Of a stretch of 64,000 nucleotides of DNA, positions 36,638-46,632 are shown piece after piece. The notes beneath the pieces were generated by a model. The model ran no database searches. It had not been told where the DNA came from and saw nothing but the letters and a program-made list of their open reading frames with translations. Within the stretch, counting starts at the first letter, position 1. Every line of letters starts with the position of its first letter. The position numbers and the translations under genes were made by a program. This DNA is from CAVXFB01 sp963760935 (GTDB lineage Bacteria > Planctomycetota > Planctomycetia > Pirellulales > Thermoguttaceae): positions 310,001 to 374,000 of the forward strand of contig CAVXFB010000006.1 of NCBI GenBank assembly GCA_963760935.1, read 5' to 3'.

Positions 36638-37173
36638 TCTTCAGTCCCGTCGTCGTCGAAGGTGTTTGGCTGGTCGACATCGAACCGGTGTGCGACGAGC
36701 GCGGCTTCTTCGCCCGGTCCTGGTGTCAAGCGGAGTTCGCTCGCCGTGGGCTGGTTACCGAGGTGCAGCAGACCAACATCGCCTATACGCGGCGGCGAGG
36801 CACGCTGCGCGGCCTGCATTACCAGGCAGCGCCTTACGAAGAGGCTAAACTCGTCCGCTGCACTCGAGGGGCCGCCTTCGTCGTGGCGCTCGATCTTCGA
36901 CCAGAGTCTCCCACCTATGCGCGTTGGGTGGGTGCGGAGTTGAATGCCGAGAATCGCCGCGCGATCTACGTTCCTCCCGGGTGTGCCCAGGGATACCAGA
37001 CGCTGGCCGATGATACGGAGGTGTTCTACCAGATGTCGCAGTCGTACGTCCCAGAGGCCGGACGGGGCGTGCGTTTCGACGACGAGGCGTTTGCTCTCAA
37101 TTGGCCGCTGGATATCGCCGCGATTTCCGAGAAGGACCGAAGTTGGCCCGATTATTCCCTATGCAAGTCATGA
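36634..37173 (+). CDS. dTDP-4-dehydrorhamnose 3,5-epimerase-like protein (RmlC family)
   Basis: 179 residues, cupin fold. FSPVVVEGVWLVDIEP, DERGFFARSWCQ, RRGTLRGLHYQ with the catalytic histidine, KLVRCTRGAAFVVALDLR, YVPPGCAQGYQTLADD and VFYQMSQSYVPEAGRGVR match the family. It begins with a four-base overlap (ATGA) with the epimerase. In this context, next to a cytidylyltransferase, the substrate may be a CDP- rather than dTDP-4-keto-6-deoxy sugar. Confidence 0.9.
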   Translation: MIFSPVVVEGVWLVDIEPVCDERGFFARSWCQAEFARRGLVTEVQQTNIAYTRRRGTLRGLHYQAAPYEEAKLVRCTRGAAFVVALDLRPESPTYARWVGAELNAENRRAIYVPPGCAQGYQTLADDTEVFYQMSQSYVPEAGRGVRFDDEAFALNWPLDIAAISEKDRSWPDYSLCKS

Positions 37174-38510
37174 CCCGCAACCACGCCGCCGCTGTCGAAG
37201 ATCCGCTTGCCGTCGGCCGGGCGATGTATGCGCTGATTGAGGAACTCTATCCGGTCTGCCGGAGCATCACCGGACCAGGTCTCCGCGATACGCTCGCGCG
37301 CCTGCGACAGCACGTGCCGCTGGAGTTGCACGAAGTGCCCACGGGTACGCAGGTACTCGACTGGCGAGTGCCCAAGGAGTGGCGCATCCACGACGCGTAT
37401 GTGAAAGATTCCCGCGGGCGTCGCGTGATCGACTTCCACCGCTCGAACCTGCACGTGGTGAATTACAGCGTGCCGATTCGTGCGAAGATGTCTCTCGATC
37501 AGTTAAAGCCACATCTGCATACTCTGCCCAGCCATCCCGAATGGGTCCCTTACCGCACCTCCTACTATGAGGGAAATTGGGGATTCTGTTTGAGCGATCG
37601 GCAGATGTCCCAACTCGATGAAGGCGAGTATGAGGTCTGCGTCGACTCGGAGTTGAAAGAAGGTTCGCTCACCTACGGCGAACTGTGCTTGCCCGGCCGG
37701 TCAACGGACGAAGTGCTCTTTTCCTGTCACGTGTGCCATCCGTCGTTGTGCAACGACAATCTGGCCGGTATCGCCGTGGCGACGTACCTGGCCCAACATG
37801 TCGCGCAACTTCAGCGGCGGTATACCTATCGGTTCCTCTTCATCCCCGGGACCATCGGCGCCATCACCTGGCTAGCGGCAAATGAGCGCCAGGCGTCCCG
37901 CGTAAAACACGGGCTTGTGCTGGCTCTGCTCGGCGACTCCGGAAAACCGACCTACAAGAGAAGCCGGCGGGGCAATGCGGAGATTGATCAGGCCGTTGCC
38001 CAGGTGCTGTGCGAAACGGGCCGGGACTACGCGATCGTCGATTTCGACCCCTATGGCTACGATGAGCGGCAGTTCTGTTCGCCCGGCTTCAACCTGCCCG
38101 TGGGCCGTCTGACGAGAACTCCCAACGGGCAATACCCCGAATATCACACTTCGGCCGACGACCTCAATTTGGTGCAACCCCAGTGGCTGGCCGATTCGCT
38201 GGCGATCTGCAAGGCAGTTGTCGAGCTGCTAGAGCACAACCGTCGCTACGTCAACTTGAACCCCAAGGGCGAGCCCCAGCTAGGACGCCGAGGCCTATAC
38301 GGCGCGCTAGGCGGCCAACGCGATCTGGCGGCCGTCCAACAAGCCATGCTTTGGGTCCTCAGTTGCTCCGACGGAGATTGCACGCTGCTGGAGATTGCCC
38401 AACGCGCAAAACTCCGTTTTGAGTCTGTCCGTGAGGCTGCGGATCTCCTGGCCCAACACGGTCTGCTGGAAGAGCGGGTCGCACCACCGTCAGTGAGGGA
38501 AGAACCGTGA
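37170..38510 (+). CDS. DUF4910 aminopeptidase-like protein
   Basis: 446 residues, starting at an ATG that overlaps the previous stop. It carries the DUF4910/DUF2172-type region (LYPVCRSITGPGLRDTL, DWRVPKEWRIHDAY) and an M28-like zinc site: FSCHVCHPSLCNDNLAGIA and PEYHTSADDLN. A winged-helix-like end follows (TLLEIAQRAKLRFESVRE). Such proteins are found in polysaccharide and antibiotic sugar clusters, but their reaction is not established. Peptidase chemistry on an amino-acid-decorated sugar is conceivable, and this is speculation. Confidence 0.85.
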   Translation: MTRNHAAAVEDPLAVGRAMYALIEELYPVCRSITGPGLRDTLARLRQHVPLELHEVPTGTQVLDWRVPKEWRIHDAYVKDSRGRRVIDFHRSNLHVVNYSVPIRAKMSLDQLKPHLHTLPSHPEWVPYRTSYYEGNWGFCLSDRQMSQLDEGEYEVCVDSELKEGSLTYGELCLPGRSTDEVLFSCHVCHPSLCNDNLAGIAVATYLAQHVAQLQRRYTYRFLFIPGTIGAITWLAANERQASRVKHGLVLALLGDSGKPTYKRSRRGNAEIDQAVAQVLCETGRDYAIVDFDPYGYDERQFCSPGFNLPVGRLTRTPNGQYPEYHTSADDLNLVQPQWLADSLAICKAVVELLEHNRRYVNLNPKGEPQLGRRGLYGALGGQRDLAAVQQAMLWVLSCSDGDCTLLEIAQRAKLRFESVREAADLLAQHGLLEERVAPPSVREEP

Positions 38511-39280
38511 CTTCAACCGCGCCGCAACGCGTTCTGATCACTGGCGGTTCCGGCGGCATCGGATCGGCCATTGCCGTTGCCTGCGCTAAGCGGGGTGGCT
38601 GGCCCGTGATCGGGTACTACCGACACGCGGACCGTGCCCGCGATGTGCTCGGCCGGTGCGGTGCGGGCGAAGTCCTACGGCTGGATCTGGCACGCGAGGA
38701 TTGCGGGATCGACGGTGATTGCCCGTCCGTCGACGCGGTCGTCCATTGTGCCGGCGCGATCACCCGCCAGCGCAAGCTGCTGGAAAGTTCGGACGCGGAA
38801 ATCCTGCACCTGTTCACCATGAACGCCCTGGGCCCATTGCGTCTGACGCGCAAATTCGTCCAGGACGGGACGGCGCTGCGGCATGTCGTCTTCGTGCTTT
38901 CCACCGCCATCGCTTGCCGAGGGGCAGGGCCGTATGCCGTGTCGAAGACATCCGCTTTGGCCATCGCAAAACTCCTGAGCACGGAGCTTGCACCGCGCGG
39001 AGTGCGTGTCGATGCCCTCGTGCCAGGCTGGACGAATACCGAAATGGCAAGGTTCGCCGCCGAGTCGATGGGACGCAAACTCGATGACATTTGCCGACAA
39101 CATCCCGGCGGCAGCATCCTTGAGCCGGCCCAGGTTGGAGAACTCTGTGCGACGCTGCTCCTAGGCGGGGAATTGCCGCCGGAGCCGCAACTGATTTTGT
39201 GGGACACGCGTCTCTCGCCCGCGCCGTTGTGGCGAAGTTTCAACACAGTCCTTGCGTTTGACACGGATGCCCGCGTCTAG
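38507..39280 (+). CDS. Short-chain dehydrogenase/reductase
   Basis: 257 residues starting at GTG in a four-base overlap. Classical SDR features: VLITGGSGGIGSAIA for NAD(P) binding, VVHCAGAI, FTMNALGPLRLT, VLSTAIACRGAGPYAVSK with the catalytic Ser and Tyr-x3-Lys, and VDALVPGWTNTEMA. Probably reduces a keto-sugar intermediate of the cassette. Confidence 0.88.
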   Translation: MTSTAPQRVLITGGSGGIGSAIAVACAKRGGWPVIGYYRHADRARDVLGRCGAGEVLRLDLAREDCGIDGDCPSVDAVVHCAGAITRQRKLLESSDAEILHLFTMNALGPLRLTRKFVQDGTALRHVVFVLSTAIACRGAGPYAVSKTSALAIAKLLSTELAPRGVRVDALVPGWTNTEMARFAAESMGRKLDDICRQHPGGSILEPAQVGELCATLLLGGELPPEPQLILWDTRLSPAPLWRSFNTVLAFDTDARV

Positions 39281-39291
39281 AAAGGCCGACC

Positions 39292-40619
39292 ATGAACAAC
39301 AGCGCCCCAGTCCTCGCCAAGCGGCAAAACGACGGCTGCACACATACCGCACCGGCCACTCAGGCGGCGCCGCGCGCGCGTAGCAGCCGCGCCCGGCTGC
39401 CGATTCTGCGGCGCGCCCTTGGAGCACCTCTTCGTCGACCTGGGAATGTCGCCCTTGTGCGAGAGCTATGTGCCCGCTGATAGCCTGGACGCCATGGAGC
39501 CGTTCTACCCGCTCCGGGTCCTCGTCTGCGAGAAGTGTTTCCTCGTGCAATTGCGAGAGTACGTTTCGGCCGAGAGCATTTATAGCCACTACGCCTACTT
39601 CTCGTCCTACTCCGATTCTTGGCTCGATCACGCCCGGCGGTATACCGAGAAGATGATCGACCGTTTTGGGCTCAATGCCAAGAGCCAAGTGGTGGAGGTG
39701 GCCAGCAACGACGGGTATCTCCTCCAATACTTCGTTGCGCGAAGCATCCCCGTCCTCGGCATCGAACCGGCGGCCAACGTGGCCGAGGCGGCCCGGGCGA
39801 AGGGCATTGAGACGCGGCACGCTGTTCTTCGGCCGCGAAACTGCCCAGACTCTGGTGGACGAAGGCATCCGGGCCGACCTGCTTCTGGGCAACAACGTGT
39901 TGGCCCATGTGCCGGACATCAACAGCTTCGTGGCCGGTCTGAAGATATTACTGGCCCCCGGCGGCGTGATTACGATGGAGTTTCCGCACCTGATGCGGCT
40001 GGTGGAGCAGAACCAGTTCGATACGATCTACCACGAACACTTCTCTTACCTCTCGCTGCACGCGGTGCTTCAGATATTCACCGCACACGGTCTGAAGCTG
40101 TTCGACGTCGAGGAGCTTCCTACGCACGGCGGCTCGTTGCGGATCTATGCCCGGCATGATGTTGACCAGAGCAAACCTGTCCAACCGGCCGTGGGCGAAC
40201 TGCATGCCCGGGAAACGGCCGCCGGCTATACGAATCTCCAAACGTACCTGGCGTTCGGCACCCAGGTTGAAGAGACGAAGCGCAAGCTGCTGGCATTCCT
40301 CATCGAGGCAAAGCAACAAGGAAAACAGATCGTCGGTTACGGGGCACCGGGAAAGGGCAACACCTTGCTGAATTACTGCGGCATCCGCACCGATTTTCTC
40401 GACTACACGGTCGACCGCAGTCCCTTTAAGCAGGGCAAGTTCCTGCCGGGAACGCACATCCCCATTTTCCGGCCCGAGAAAATATTCGAAACGAAACCCG
40501 ACTACGTATTTATTCTTCCGTGGAACCTGAAGGACGAGATCATTCGCCAGTTGCACGACGTTCGCGGGTGGGGAGGACGATTTGTGGTGCCCATACCCGA
40601 AGTCACCGTCCTGGACTGA
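39292..40619 (+). CDS. Zinc-binding sugar C-methyltransferase (SAM), two frame changes
   Basis: Three frames together give a complete enzyme of about 440 residues. The N-terminal zinc module is CRFCGAPLEHLF with LVCEKCFLVQL. The SAM-binding part is VVEVASNDGYLLQYF, VLGIEPAANVAEAA, then GTLFFGRETAQTL and LLLGNNVLAHVPDIN. The C-terminal part includes FDTIYHEHFSYLSL, GYGAPGKGNTLLNYCG and YVFILPWNLKDEI. This is the Methyltransf_13/11/14 architecture of NDP-sugar C-methyltransferases such as TylC3. Frame switches fall in a GC dinucleotide run at about 39368-39385 and near 39815-39830, both likely sequencing errors. Confidence 0.85.
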
Positions 40620-40644
40620 TCAATATTGAAGAGGGAGGATTGCC

Positions 40645-41532
40645 ATGAAAGTAGTACTATTTTGCGGTGGATTGGGGCTTCGACTCCGCGAATACTCCGA
40701 GTCGATTCCCAAGCCGATGGTGCCGATAGGCTACCGGCCTATTCTATGGCACATCATGAAGTACTACGCGCACTTCGGCCACAAGGACTTTATTCTTTGC
40801 CTGGGCTGGCGCGGCGACGTGATTAAGGAGTACTTCCTCAACTACAACGAGTGCCTGTCAAACGATTTCGTTCTCTCTGCCGGGGGTGATCCAAAATTGT
40901 GTAATCGCGACATCGACGACTGGAACATCACCTTTGCCGATACGGGCGCGACGTCGAATATCGGTGGGCGGCTGAAGGCCGTAGAACACTACCTCGATGG
41001 CGACGAGGTCTTCCTGGCCAATTATGCCGACAACGTGACCGACTTCCACCTCCCCGATCTGACGGACTTCTTCCTCAAACAGCAATCCACGGCCGCCTTC
41101 CTCAGCGTTCGTCCGTCGCAGACGTTTCATCCGGTGTCGGTAGATGCCGGCGGACACGTGGAGTCGATCCGGTCGGTACGAGACTCGGATCTGTGGATTA
41201 ATGGCGGCTTCTTCGTGCTGCGCCGCGAAATCTTCAAGTACATCCGCGACGGTGAGGAGTTGGTGGAGGAGCCCTTTGGCCGGTTGATCGCCGAGCGGAA
41301 GCTGGTGTCGCTACGTTACGACGGCTTTTGGGCCTGCATGGACACCTACAAGGAAAAACAGTTGTTCGACGACATGGACGCGCGGGGTGACGCGCCCTGG
41401 CAGGTGTGGGGGAAGCGAGACCATACACAACGAACAGCGTCCGGCGCCCCTTCGCCCGACCACAACGGAAAGGCGCTGCGCTGGCAGTCTCGTGACGTGG
41501 CACTACGGACTGCTTCGCCGCGAAGCATATAG
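40645..41532 (+). CDS. rfbF: Glucose-1-phosphate cytidylyltransferase
   Basis: 295 residues. It makes CDP-glucose, the entry to CDP-deoxysugars. VLFCGGLGLRLREYSES and IPKPMVPIGYRPILWH match the nucleotidyltransferase site, with Leu where GGxGTR usually has Thr. It continues with YLDGDEVFLANYADNVTD, LWINGGFFVLRREIF and YDGFWACMDTYKE. GGAGG precedes the ATG. The last 40 residues, from HTQRTASG, look non-conserved. No CDP-glucose 4,6-dehydratase gene is seen in the window. Confidence 0.9.
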   Translation: MKVVLFCGGLGLRLREYSESIPKPMVPIGYRPILWHIMKYYAHFGHKDFILCLGWRGDVIKEYFLNYNECLSNDFVLSAGGDPKLCNRDIDDWNITFADTGATSNIGGRLKAVEHYLDGDEVFLANYADNVTDFHLPDLTDFFLKQQSTAAFLSVRPSQTFHPVSVDAGGHVESIRSVRDSDLWINGGFFVLRREIFKYIRDGEELVEEPFGRLIAERKLVSLRYDGFWACMDTYKEKQLFDDMDARGDAPWQVWGKRDHTQRTASGAPSPDHNGKALRWQSRDVALRTASPRSI

Positions 41533-41580
41533 AATAAGAAATTACCCTTCAGGGGTTCTGCAATTAAATAGGAGTCGATT

Positions 41581-42650
41581 ATGACTGCGTCTGAAGAACG
41601 TGATTTGAGGCCGGGCGACTGGGTGGAAGTGCGAGCGCCGAGGAAATCCTGGCCACGCTCGACGAGAACGGAACACTCGACGCTTTGCCATTCATGCCGG
41701 AAATGTTGGCGTTTTGTGGCAAGCGATTTCCAGTTTATCAACGAGCGGATCGGACGTGCGATACCATCACGGGCAGCGGCATGCGTGGCATGCACCGCAC
41801 GGTCCATCTGACGGAGACGCGCTGCGACGGCGCGGCCCACGGCGGCTGCCATGCAGGTTGTCTGTTGTTTTGGAAGGAAGCCTGGCTGCGCCCCTGCCCA
41901 CCAGACAACGGCCAGCTTCCGATCGTTGCCCACAATTCCCACAATGCTGTCACGACGCACTCCCGCGATCGTGGGTGGTTAGACGCAACCGCAACCCAGA
42001 ACGGCGCCGGCGACGGAGAACTCCGTTATCGATGTCAGGCCACAGAGTTGAAGAGAGCAAGCTACCCGCTCCCCTGGTGGAAGCCGAGGCAGTATTTCGT
42101 CGATTTGTGTATTAATAAGACTTCGTGGAGGCGGGTATTCGGCGGTCTCGCGAATGCGATGATCAACAAGCTGCGCCGGCGCTTGACCGGCCGAGGGTTT
42201 CCGTATTTGGGCGGGCCACTGGACCAAACCCCGGTCGAAGATCTCGGCTTGCAGCCCGGCGAATGGGTAATCGTCAAGAGCAAGGAGGAAATCCGGGCGA
42301 CGCTCGACAAGAACAGCCGAAATCGCGGTCTGTGCTTCGATGGCGAGATGCTCCCCTTCTGCGGCAAGCGTTTCCGAGTGCTGCGGCGCGTCGAGCGGTT
42401 CGTCGAGGAGGCCACGGGCAAGCTGATTGAGCCGCGCGGCGTATCGGTCATTCTCGACGGCGTATTTTGCACGAGCCTATTCCGGCGGCCCTGCCCGCGG
42501 TGCATCTTTTCGTATTGGCGCGAAATCTGGCTCCGCCGCGACACGGCTGAGGCAGTTCCGGACGGCAGTTCCGATCTTGCAACGCCATGCTCAGTGGATC
42601 ACTGCTCCTGTGCGAACCCTCTTCTTGAGCCAGCAACACCTAAATCATGA
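41581..42650 (+). CDS. Duplicated cysteine-containing protein of unknown function, frameshifted
   Basis: It starts MTASEERDLRPGDWVEVR after an AGGAG site, breaks frame near 41640, then continues to 42650. Two versions of one domain are visible. The first has DLRPGDWVEVR, MPEMLAFCGKRFPVYQR and CDGAAHGGCHAGCLLFWKEAWLR. The second has GLQPGEWVIVKSKEEI, GEMLPFCGKRFRVLRRVE and ILDGVFC, CPRCIFSYWREIWLRR. Each has about four conserved Cys/His positions that could bind a metal. I do not recognise a named family. It overlaps the next gene by four bases (ATGA), so it belongs to the sugar cassette. A role in modifying or carrying the sugar is a guess. Confidence 0.65.
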
Positions 42651-43287
42651 TAAAACTAACGCCCGGCAGTCTTCGCTCCGTTCTCTTCCTCGGGGCCCAT
42701 GCCGATGACATTGAGATCGGATGCGGTGGCGCCGCGTAAAGCTCATTGCCGAGCACCCCGGCCTGCACGTACATTGGGTCGTCCTCGGAGCCGCCGGCGG
42801 GCGCGCGGAGGAGGCTGCCCAAAGCGCCCGGCGGTTCCTGTGCGGCGCCGGGGCGCAGAACGTCATCGTCAAAGGATTTCGTGATAGCTATTTCCCGTAC
42901 ATCGGCGGCGAAGTGAAGGAGTACATGGAGGAACTCCGTGATCAAGTCGACCCGGACTTGATTTTCACCCACCGCCGCGACGACCTGCATCAGGACCATC
43001 GCCTAGTAGCAGAACTCACCTGGTGCGCGTTTCGCAATCATCTGATTCTGGAATACGAAGTGCCGAAGTATGACGGCGACATGGGCCAGCCCAATGTGTA
43101 TGTGCCATTGGATGAGGCGCAGTGTCAGCAGAAAATCGATGCAATTGTTCAGGGCTTCCCCACGCAGCACTCCAAACCGTGGTTCACCGAGGATACTTAC
43201 TGGGCCTTGTTGCGGCTGCGCGGCGTCGAGTGTCACTCGCCGACCAAGTTCGCCGAAGCCTTCTTCGCGCGGAAAATGATCCTCTAA
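42647..43287 (+). CDS. LmbE/PIG-L family deacetylase, frameshifted
   Basis: About 213 residues over two frames. The first gives VLFLGAHADDIEIGCGG with the zinc-binding His-Asp-Asp, then stops at a TAA near 42738. The second continues KLIAEHPGLHVHWVVLGA, FIGG-like YFPYIGGEVKEY and HRRDDLHQDHRLVAEL with the second zinc/catalytic motif. One base near 42737 would restore it. It would remove an acetyl group from an N-acetylated sugar, leaving a free amine on the polymer or precursor. Confidence 0.85.
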
Positions 43288-43304
43288 CCGGTTCTTCCGT
43301 TGTT

Positions 43305-45485
43305 ATGCCCGCCATACACAAGAGTCGTGCCGTGTCAAATGCCGCCTCGCGCATGTACGGTTGGGTTCTGGTGGTCGCCGCATTCAGCTTGATGCCACAG
43401 TCGGTCTTAGCCCTGACGCTTCACGTTGCGACTGACGGTAAGGATAGTTGGTCGGGCAAGTTGGCTCGGCCCAATGCCCTGCAAACCGATGGACCCTTGG
43501 CGACACTCACCGGCGCTCGAGATGCCATACGCCGGCTAAAGTCGGCCGGGCCGTTGCCGGAGGGCATTCATGTGCGTGTGGCAGCAGGCTCGTATCCGCT
43601 GGTGGAAACGCTCATCTTTGAGCCGCAAGACAGCGGGAGCAAGGAGTCGCCAATCATCTACGAGGCCGCCGAGGGTGCTCATCCGTTGTTCACCGGCGGG
43701 CGGCAGATTCACGGCTTCGTTCCGGCCGAAGGCGGCGCGTGGAAAGTCCACTTGCCCGATGTGGCCGCCGGAAAATGGACCTTTGAGGATTTGTACGTGG
43801 GCGGCCGCCGGGCGACCCGCGCACGCGAGCCGAACGAGTTCTGGTACTACGTTCGCGGCGAGGCGGGGCCGGTGATTGATCCCGCGACCGGCAAACGCGG
43901 CTTGTTGCCGCTACGATCGTTTCGGGCTGACCCAAAGGACCTCGCGCGGTTGGCCACCGTGCCTAAGGAGCGGCTGAACGACGCACGCATCATCGCCTAT
44001 TTCTCCTGGGAGCACTCGGTGTCGCGGGTGGCGTCCGTGGATCCGCAGACGGGTACCGTGGTATTGACCGGCGACGTGGATCGGCCGTTTCATCGTCAGT
44101 TCGAGAATTGGGGTCCGGTTCTGCGGTACCATATCGAGAACGTCAAGGCGGCGCTGGACGCACCCGGTGAATGGTTCCTGGACCGCGGCGGCGACTTGTT
44201 CTATATACCGCGGCCGGGAGAAGACATGCGGAAGGCGGAGGTCATCGCTCCTTCGGTACGCGGATTGATTCGCTTTGCGGGCGAACCGCAGAGCGGCCGC
44301 TACGTCGAGTACCTCTGGCTGAAAGGGCTGCAGTTTCAACACGATTGCTGTCCGTTGCCTCCCGAGGGGCACGCCGGTGGCCAAGCCGCCGTGCAGATTT
44401 CCGCAGCCGTCACGGCCGACGGAGCCCGGCACGTAGCGATCGAGGACTGCCACATCGACCATCTGGGCGGCTACGCCGTCTGGTTCCGCCGCGGCTGCGA
44501 CGATTGCCGCGTGCAACACTGTCTGATTGAGGATCTGGCGGCCGGCGGCGTTCGTGTTGGCCAGGGACGCGAGAATGAAAATCCGTCCGGCCCGGACGAA
44601 ACGGGACATTGTGCAGTCGACAACAACATTATCCGCGCGGGCGGGCTGGTCTACCGCGGCGCCGTCGGCGTGTGGATCGGACATAGCGGCTACAACCAGA
44701 TCACACACAACGATATTGGCGATTTCCGCTACACCGGCATATCCGTCGGCTGGCGATGGGGCTACGCGCCGAGTTTCGCGCATCACAATACAATCGCTTT
44801 CAATCATATCCATCACCTCGGCTGGGGCGAACTGAGCGACATGAGCGGTGTCTATACCCTCGGACCGTCGGGCGGCACAATCGTGAACAACAATCGCATT
44901 CACGACGTTTATACCTACGACTACGGCGGCTGGGGCCTCTACAATGACGAGGGAAGCTCTGGCATCGTGTTGGAAAACAACCTTGTCTACAACACGAAAA
45001 CTGGCGGCTATCATCAGCACTACGGCTGTGAAAACGTGATCCGCAACAATATCTTCGCCTTCAGTAAAGAATGGCAGTTGCAGCTCACGAAAGTCGAGGC
45101 GCACCTCTCATTCACATTTGCCAACAACATCGTCTACTACAACGAAGGTCGTTTGTTAGAGGGACCGTGGAAGGAGGCCTCGACTGACATGAGGAGCAAT
45201 CTTTACTTTGACGCCTCCGGCGCGGCGGTGAAGTTCGAGGACTTGGACTTGGCCGGCTGGCAGGCGTTGGGTAAAGATGCCGGTTCGCTCGTGGCCGACC
45301 CGAAGTTCACCGATCCCGAACACGGTGATTTCCATTTGCCGCCCGACTCACCGGCTTACAAGATCGGATTCAAGCCGTTCGATTACACGAAGGCAGGCGT
45401 TTATGGCGATTCGGCGTGGGTCAAAGAGGCCAACTCGGTCAGATATCCGCCGGTGCGGTATGCACCCGCACCGCCGAAGCCGTGA
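43305..45485 (+). CDS. Secreted right-handed parallel beta-helix protein
   Basis: 726 residues with a signal peptide (MYGWVLVVAAFSLMPQSVLA). The early part (VATDGKDSWSGKL, PLATLTGARDAIRRLK) and IIYEAAEGAHPLFTGG are common to planctomycete beta-helix proteins. The second half has the repeating short strands of a beta-helix: VAIEDCHIDHLGGYAVWF, NNIIRAGGL, HNTIAFNHIHHLGWG, NNRIHDVYTYDYGGW and LENNLVYNTKTGGYHQHYG. It is likely a carbohydrate-binding or polysaccharide-lyase-like protein that trims or anchors the polymer. No specific catalytic triad can be assigned. Confidence 0.82.
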   Translation: MPAIHKSRAVSNAASRMYGWVLVVAAFSLMPQSVLALTLHVATDGKDSWSGKLARPNALQTDGPLATLTGARDAIRRLKSAGPLPEGIHVRVAAGSYPLVETLIFEPQDSGSKESPIIYEAAEGAHPLFTGGRQIHGFVPAEGGAWKVHLPDVAAGKWTFEDLYVGGRRATRAREPNEFWYYVRGEAGPVIDPATGKRGLLPLRSFRADPKDLARLATVPKERLNDARIIAYFSWEHSVSRVASVDPQTGTVVLTGDVDRPFHRQFENWGPVLRYHIENVKAALDAPGEWFLDRGGDLFYIPRPGEDMRKAEVIAPSVRGLIRFAGEPQSGRYVEYLWLKGLQFQHDCCPLPPEGHAGGQAAVQISAAVTADGARHVAIEDCHIDHLGGYAVWFRRGCDDCRVQHCLIEDLAAGGVRVGQGRENENPSGPDETGHCAVDNNIIRAGGLVYRGAVGVWIGHSGYNQITHNDIGDFRYTGISVGWRWGYAPSFAHHNTIAFNHIHHLGWGELSDMSGVYTLGPSGGTIVNNNRIHDVYTYDYGGWGLYNDEGSSGIVLENNLVYNTKTGGYHQHYGCENVIRNNIFAFSKEWQLQLTKVEAHLSFTFANNIVYYNEGRLLEGPWKEASTDMRSNLYFDASGAAVKFEDLDLAGWQALGKDAGSLVADPKFTDPEHGDFHLPPDSPAYKIGFKPFDYTKAGVYGDSAWVKEANSVRYPPVRYAPAPPKP

Positions 45486-45690
45486 CCTCGGTTCGTTTGC
45501 TTCGGGCGGACGGCTACACCGCATCGGCGAGATCGGCATGATTTGAAGAAGGGCGCGAGGAATTATGGGACAGCCATTTTCGAGAGGTGTCGCCTGCAAT
45601 CTACGTCACCGCGGTTTCTGCATCTTCACATTTCACCGCTGTGACCCTACAATAGGCATAGCGAGACGCCCCTAATTAGTTCTGATTCTA

Positions 45691-46632
45691 ATGCAAGCCA
45701 ATTTGTTGACGAGAACCGCATCGGACCTGCGATCCATCGCGTTTGCCGCATTGCCGTACGGCGTTTTCTGCATCGATCGACGGTCGCTGGCGGTAGTGGA
45801 TGCCAACGAGGCGGCCTGTTCGATGTTTGGCTACTCAGCCGACGAGTTGTTAGGCGCGAATTTTCGCATACTCTGTTGTGGCGGCGGGCCGTCAAGTTTA
45901 ACAAACCGCCTTGCAGCGGTCGGCGTCGACTGCCCATCGGCGTCGCCGATCCACACGTGGTTGCGGCGAAAAGATGGACACCTGCTATCCGTTAAGTGTC
46001 GGATGACGCTCGTAGAACATCTTGAGGCCGACACGTGGGTTATTGTGTTGCAGGAACTATCAACCTCGCTGGTGGCAGCCGAGTTGGCCGACGACCTGGG
46101 ACGATTGGGCTATGACCCCCTGACGTTCTTGCCTGATCGCCGGTTGTTCGAGCACCGTTTGGCCGAAGCGATTCGTCGCGCGGGAGATGATGGCAAGTAT
46201 GGTTTTGGCCTGTGCTTCATCGATATTGATAATTTCAAAACAATTAACGATGAAATTGGACACCTCGTCGGCGACCGCGTTCTTTGTGAAATCGCCGGGC
46301 GGTTGGCCCGTTGCGTGCGGCCCGGCGATACGGTGGCACGCTTTGGCGGTGACGAGTTTACGGTGTTGATTGATGGACTTCGAAATGCGAGCGATGCCGG
46401 CCGCGTGGCACGGCGCATGCTCGTCCACGTACAGAAACCTGTGGTCGTTGACGGCCGCGCAATCCAGGTAGCGGCCAGCATCGGTGTCGCTCTGAGCCGT
46501 CACAAGCAGGGCAACCTTGATGGCCTGCTGCACGAAGCGGATCGCGCCATGTATCGTGCCAAGGCGCAAGGCGGCAACAATTTTGTGCTGACCGCAGACG
46601 GACGAAAGCCGGCCCGTATCAAGCCAAAGTGA
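45691..46632 (+). CDS. PAS-GGDEF diguanylate cyclase
   Basis: 313 residues. An N-terminal PAS domain (about 15-125: LPYGVFCIDRRSLAVVDA, GYSADELLGANF) is followed by a GGDEF domain with DPLTFLPDRRLFEHRL, CFIDIDNFKTINDEIGH and an intact active-site loop ARFGGDEF. RPGD five residues before it is the inhibitory I-site (RxxD). It should make c-di-GMP with product inhibition. No membrane span, so the PAS domain senses a cytoplasmic cue. Its position next to the exopolysaccharide locus suggests control of polymer production, which is inferred. Confidence 0.92.
   Translation: MQANLLTRTASDLRSIAFAALPYGVFCIDRRSLAVVDANEAACSMFGYSADELLGANFRILCCGGGPSSLTNRLAAVGVDCPSASPIHTWLRRKDGHLLSVKCRMTLVEHLEADTWVIVLQELSTSLVAAELADDLGRLGYDPLTFLPDRRLFEHRLAEAIRRAGDDGKYGFGLCFIDIDNFKTINDEIGHLVGDRVLCEIAGRLARCVRPGDTVARFGGDEFTVLIDGLRNASDAGRVARRMLVHVQKPVVVDGRAIQVAASIGVALSRHKQGNLDGLLHEADRAMYRAKAQGGNNFVLTADGRKPARIKPK

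Noticed and set aside
43911..45104. A 397-residue minus-strand open frame
   Set aside because: Antisense to the beta-helix protein. Composition typical of a mirrored frame.
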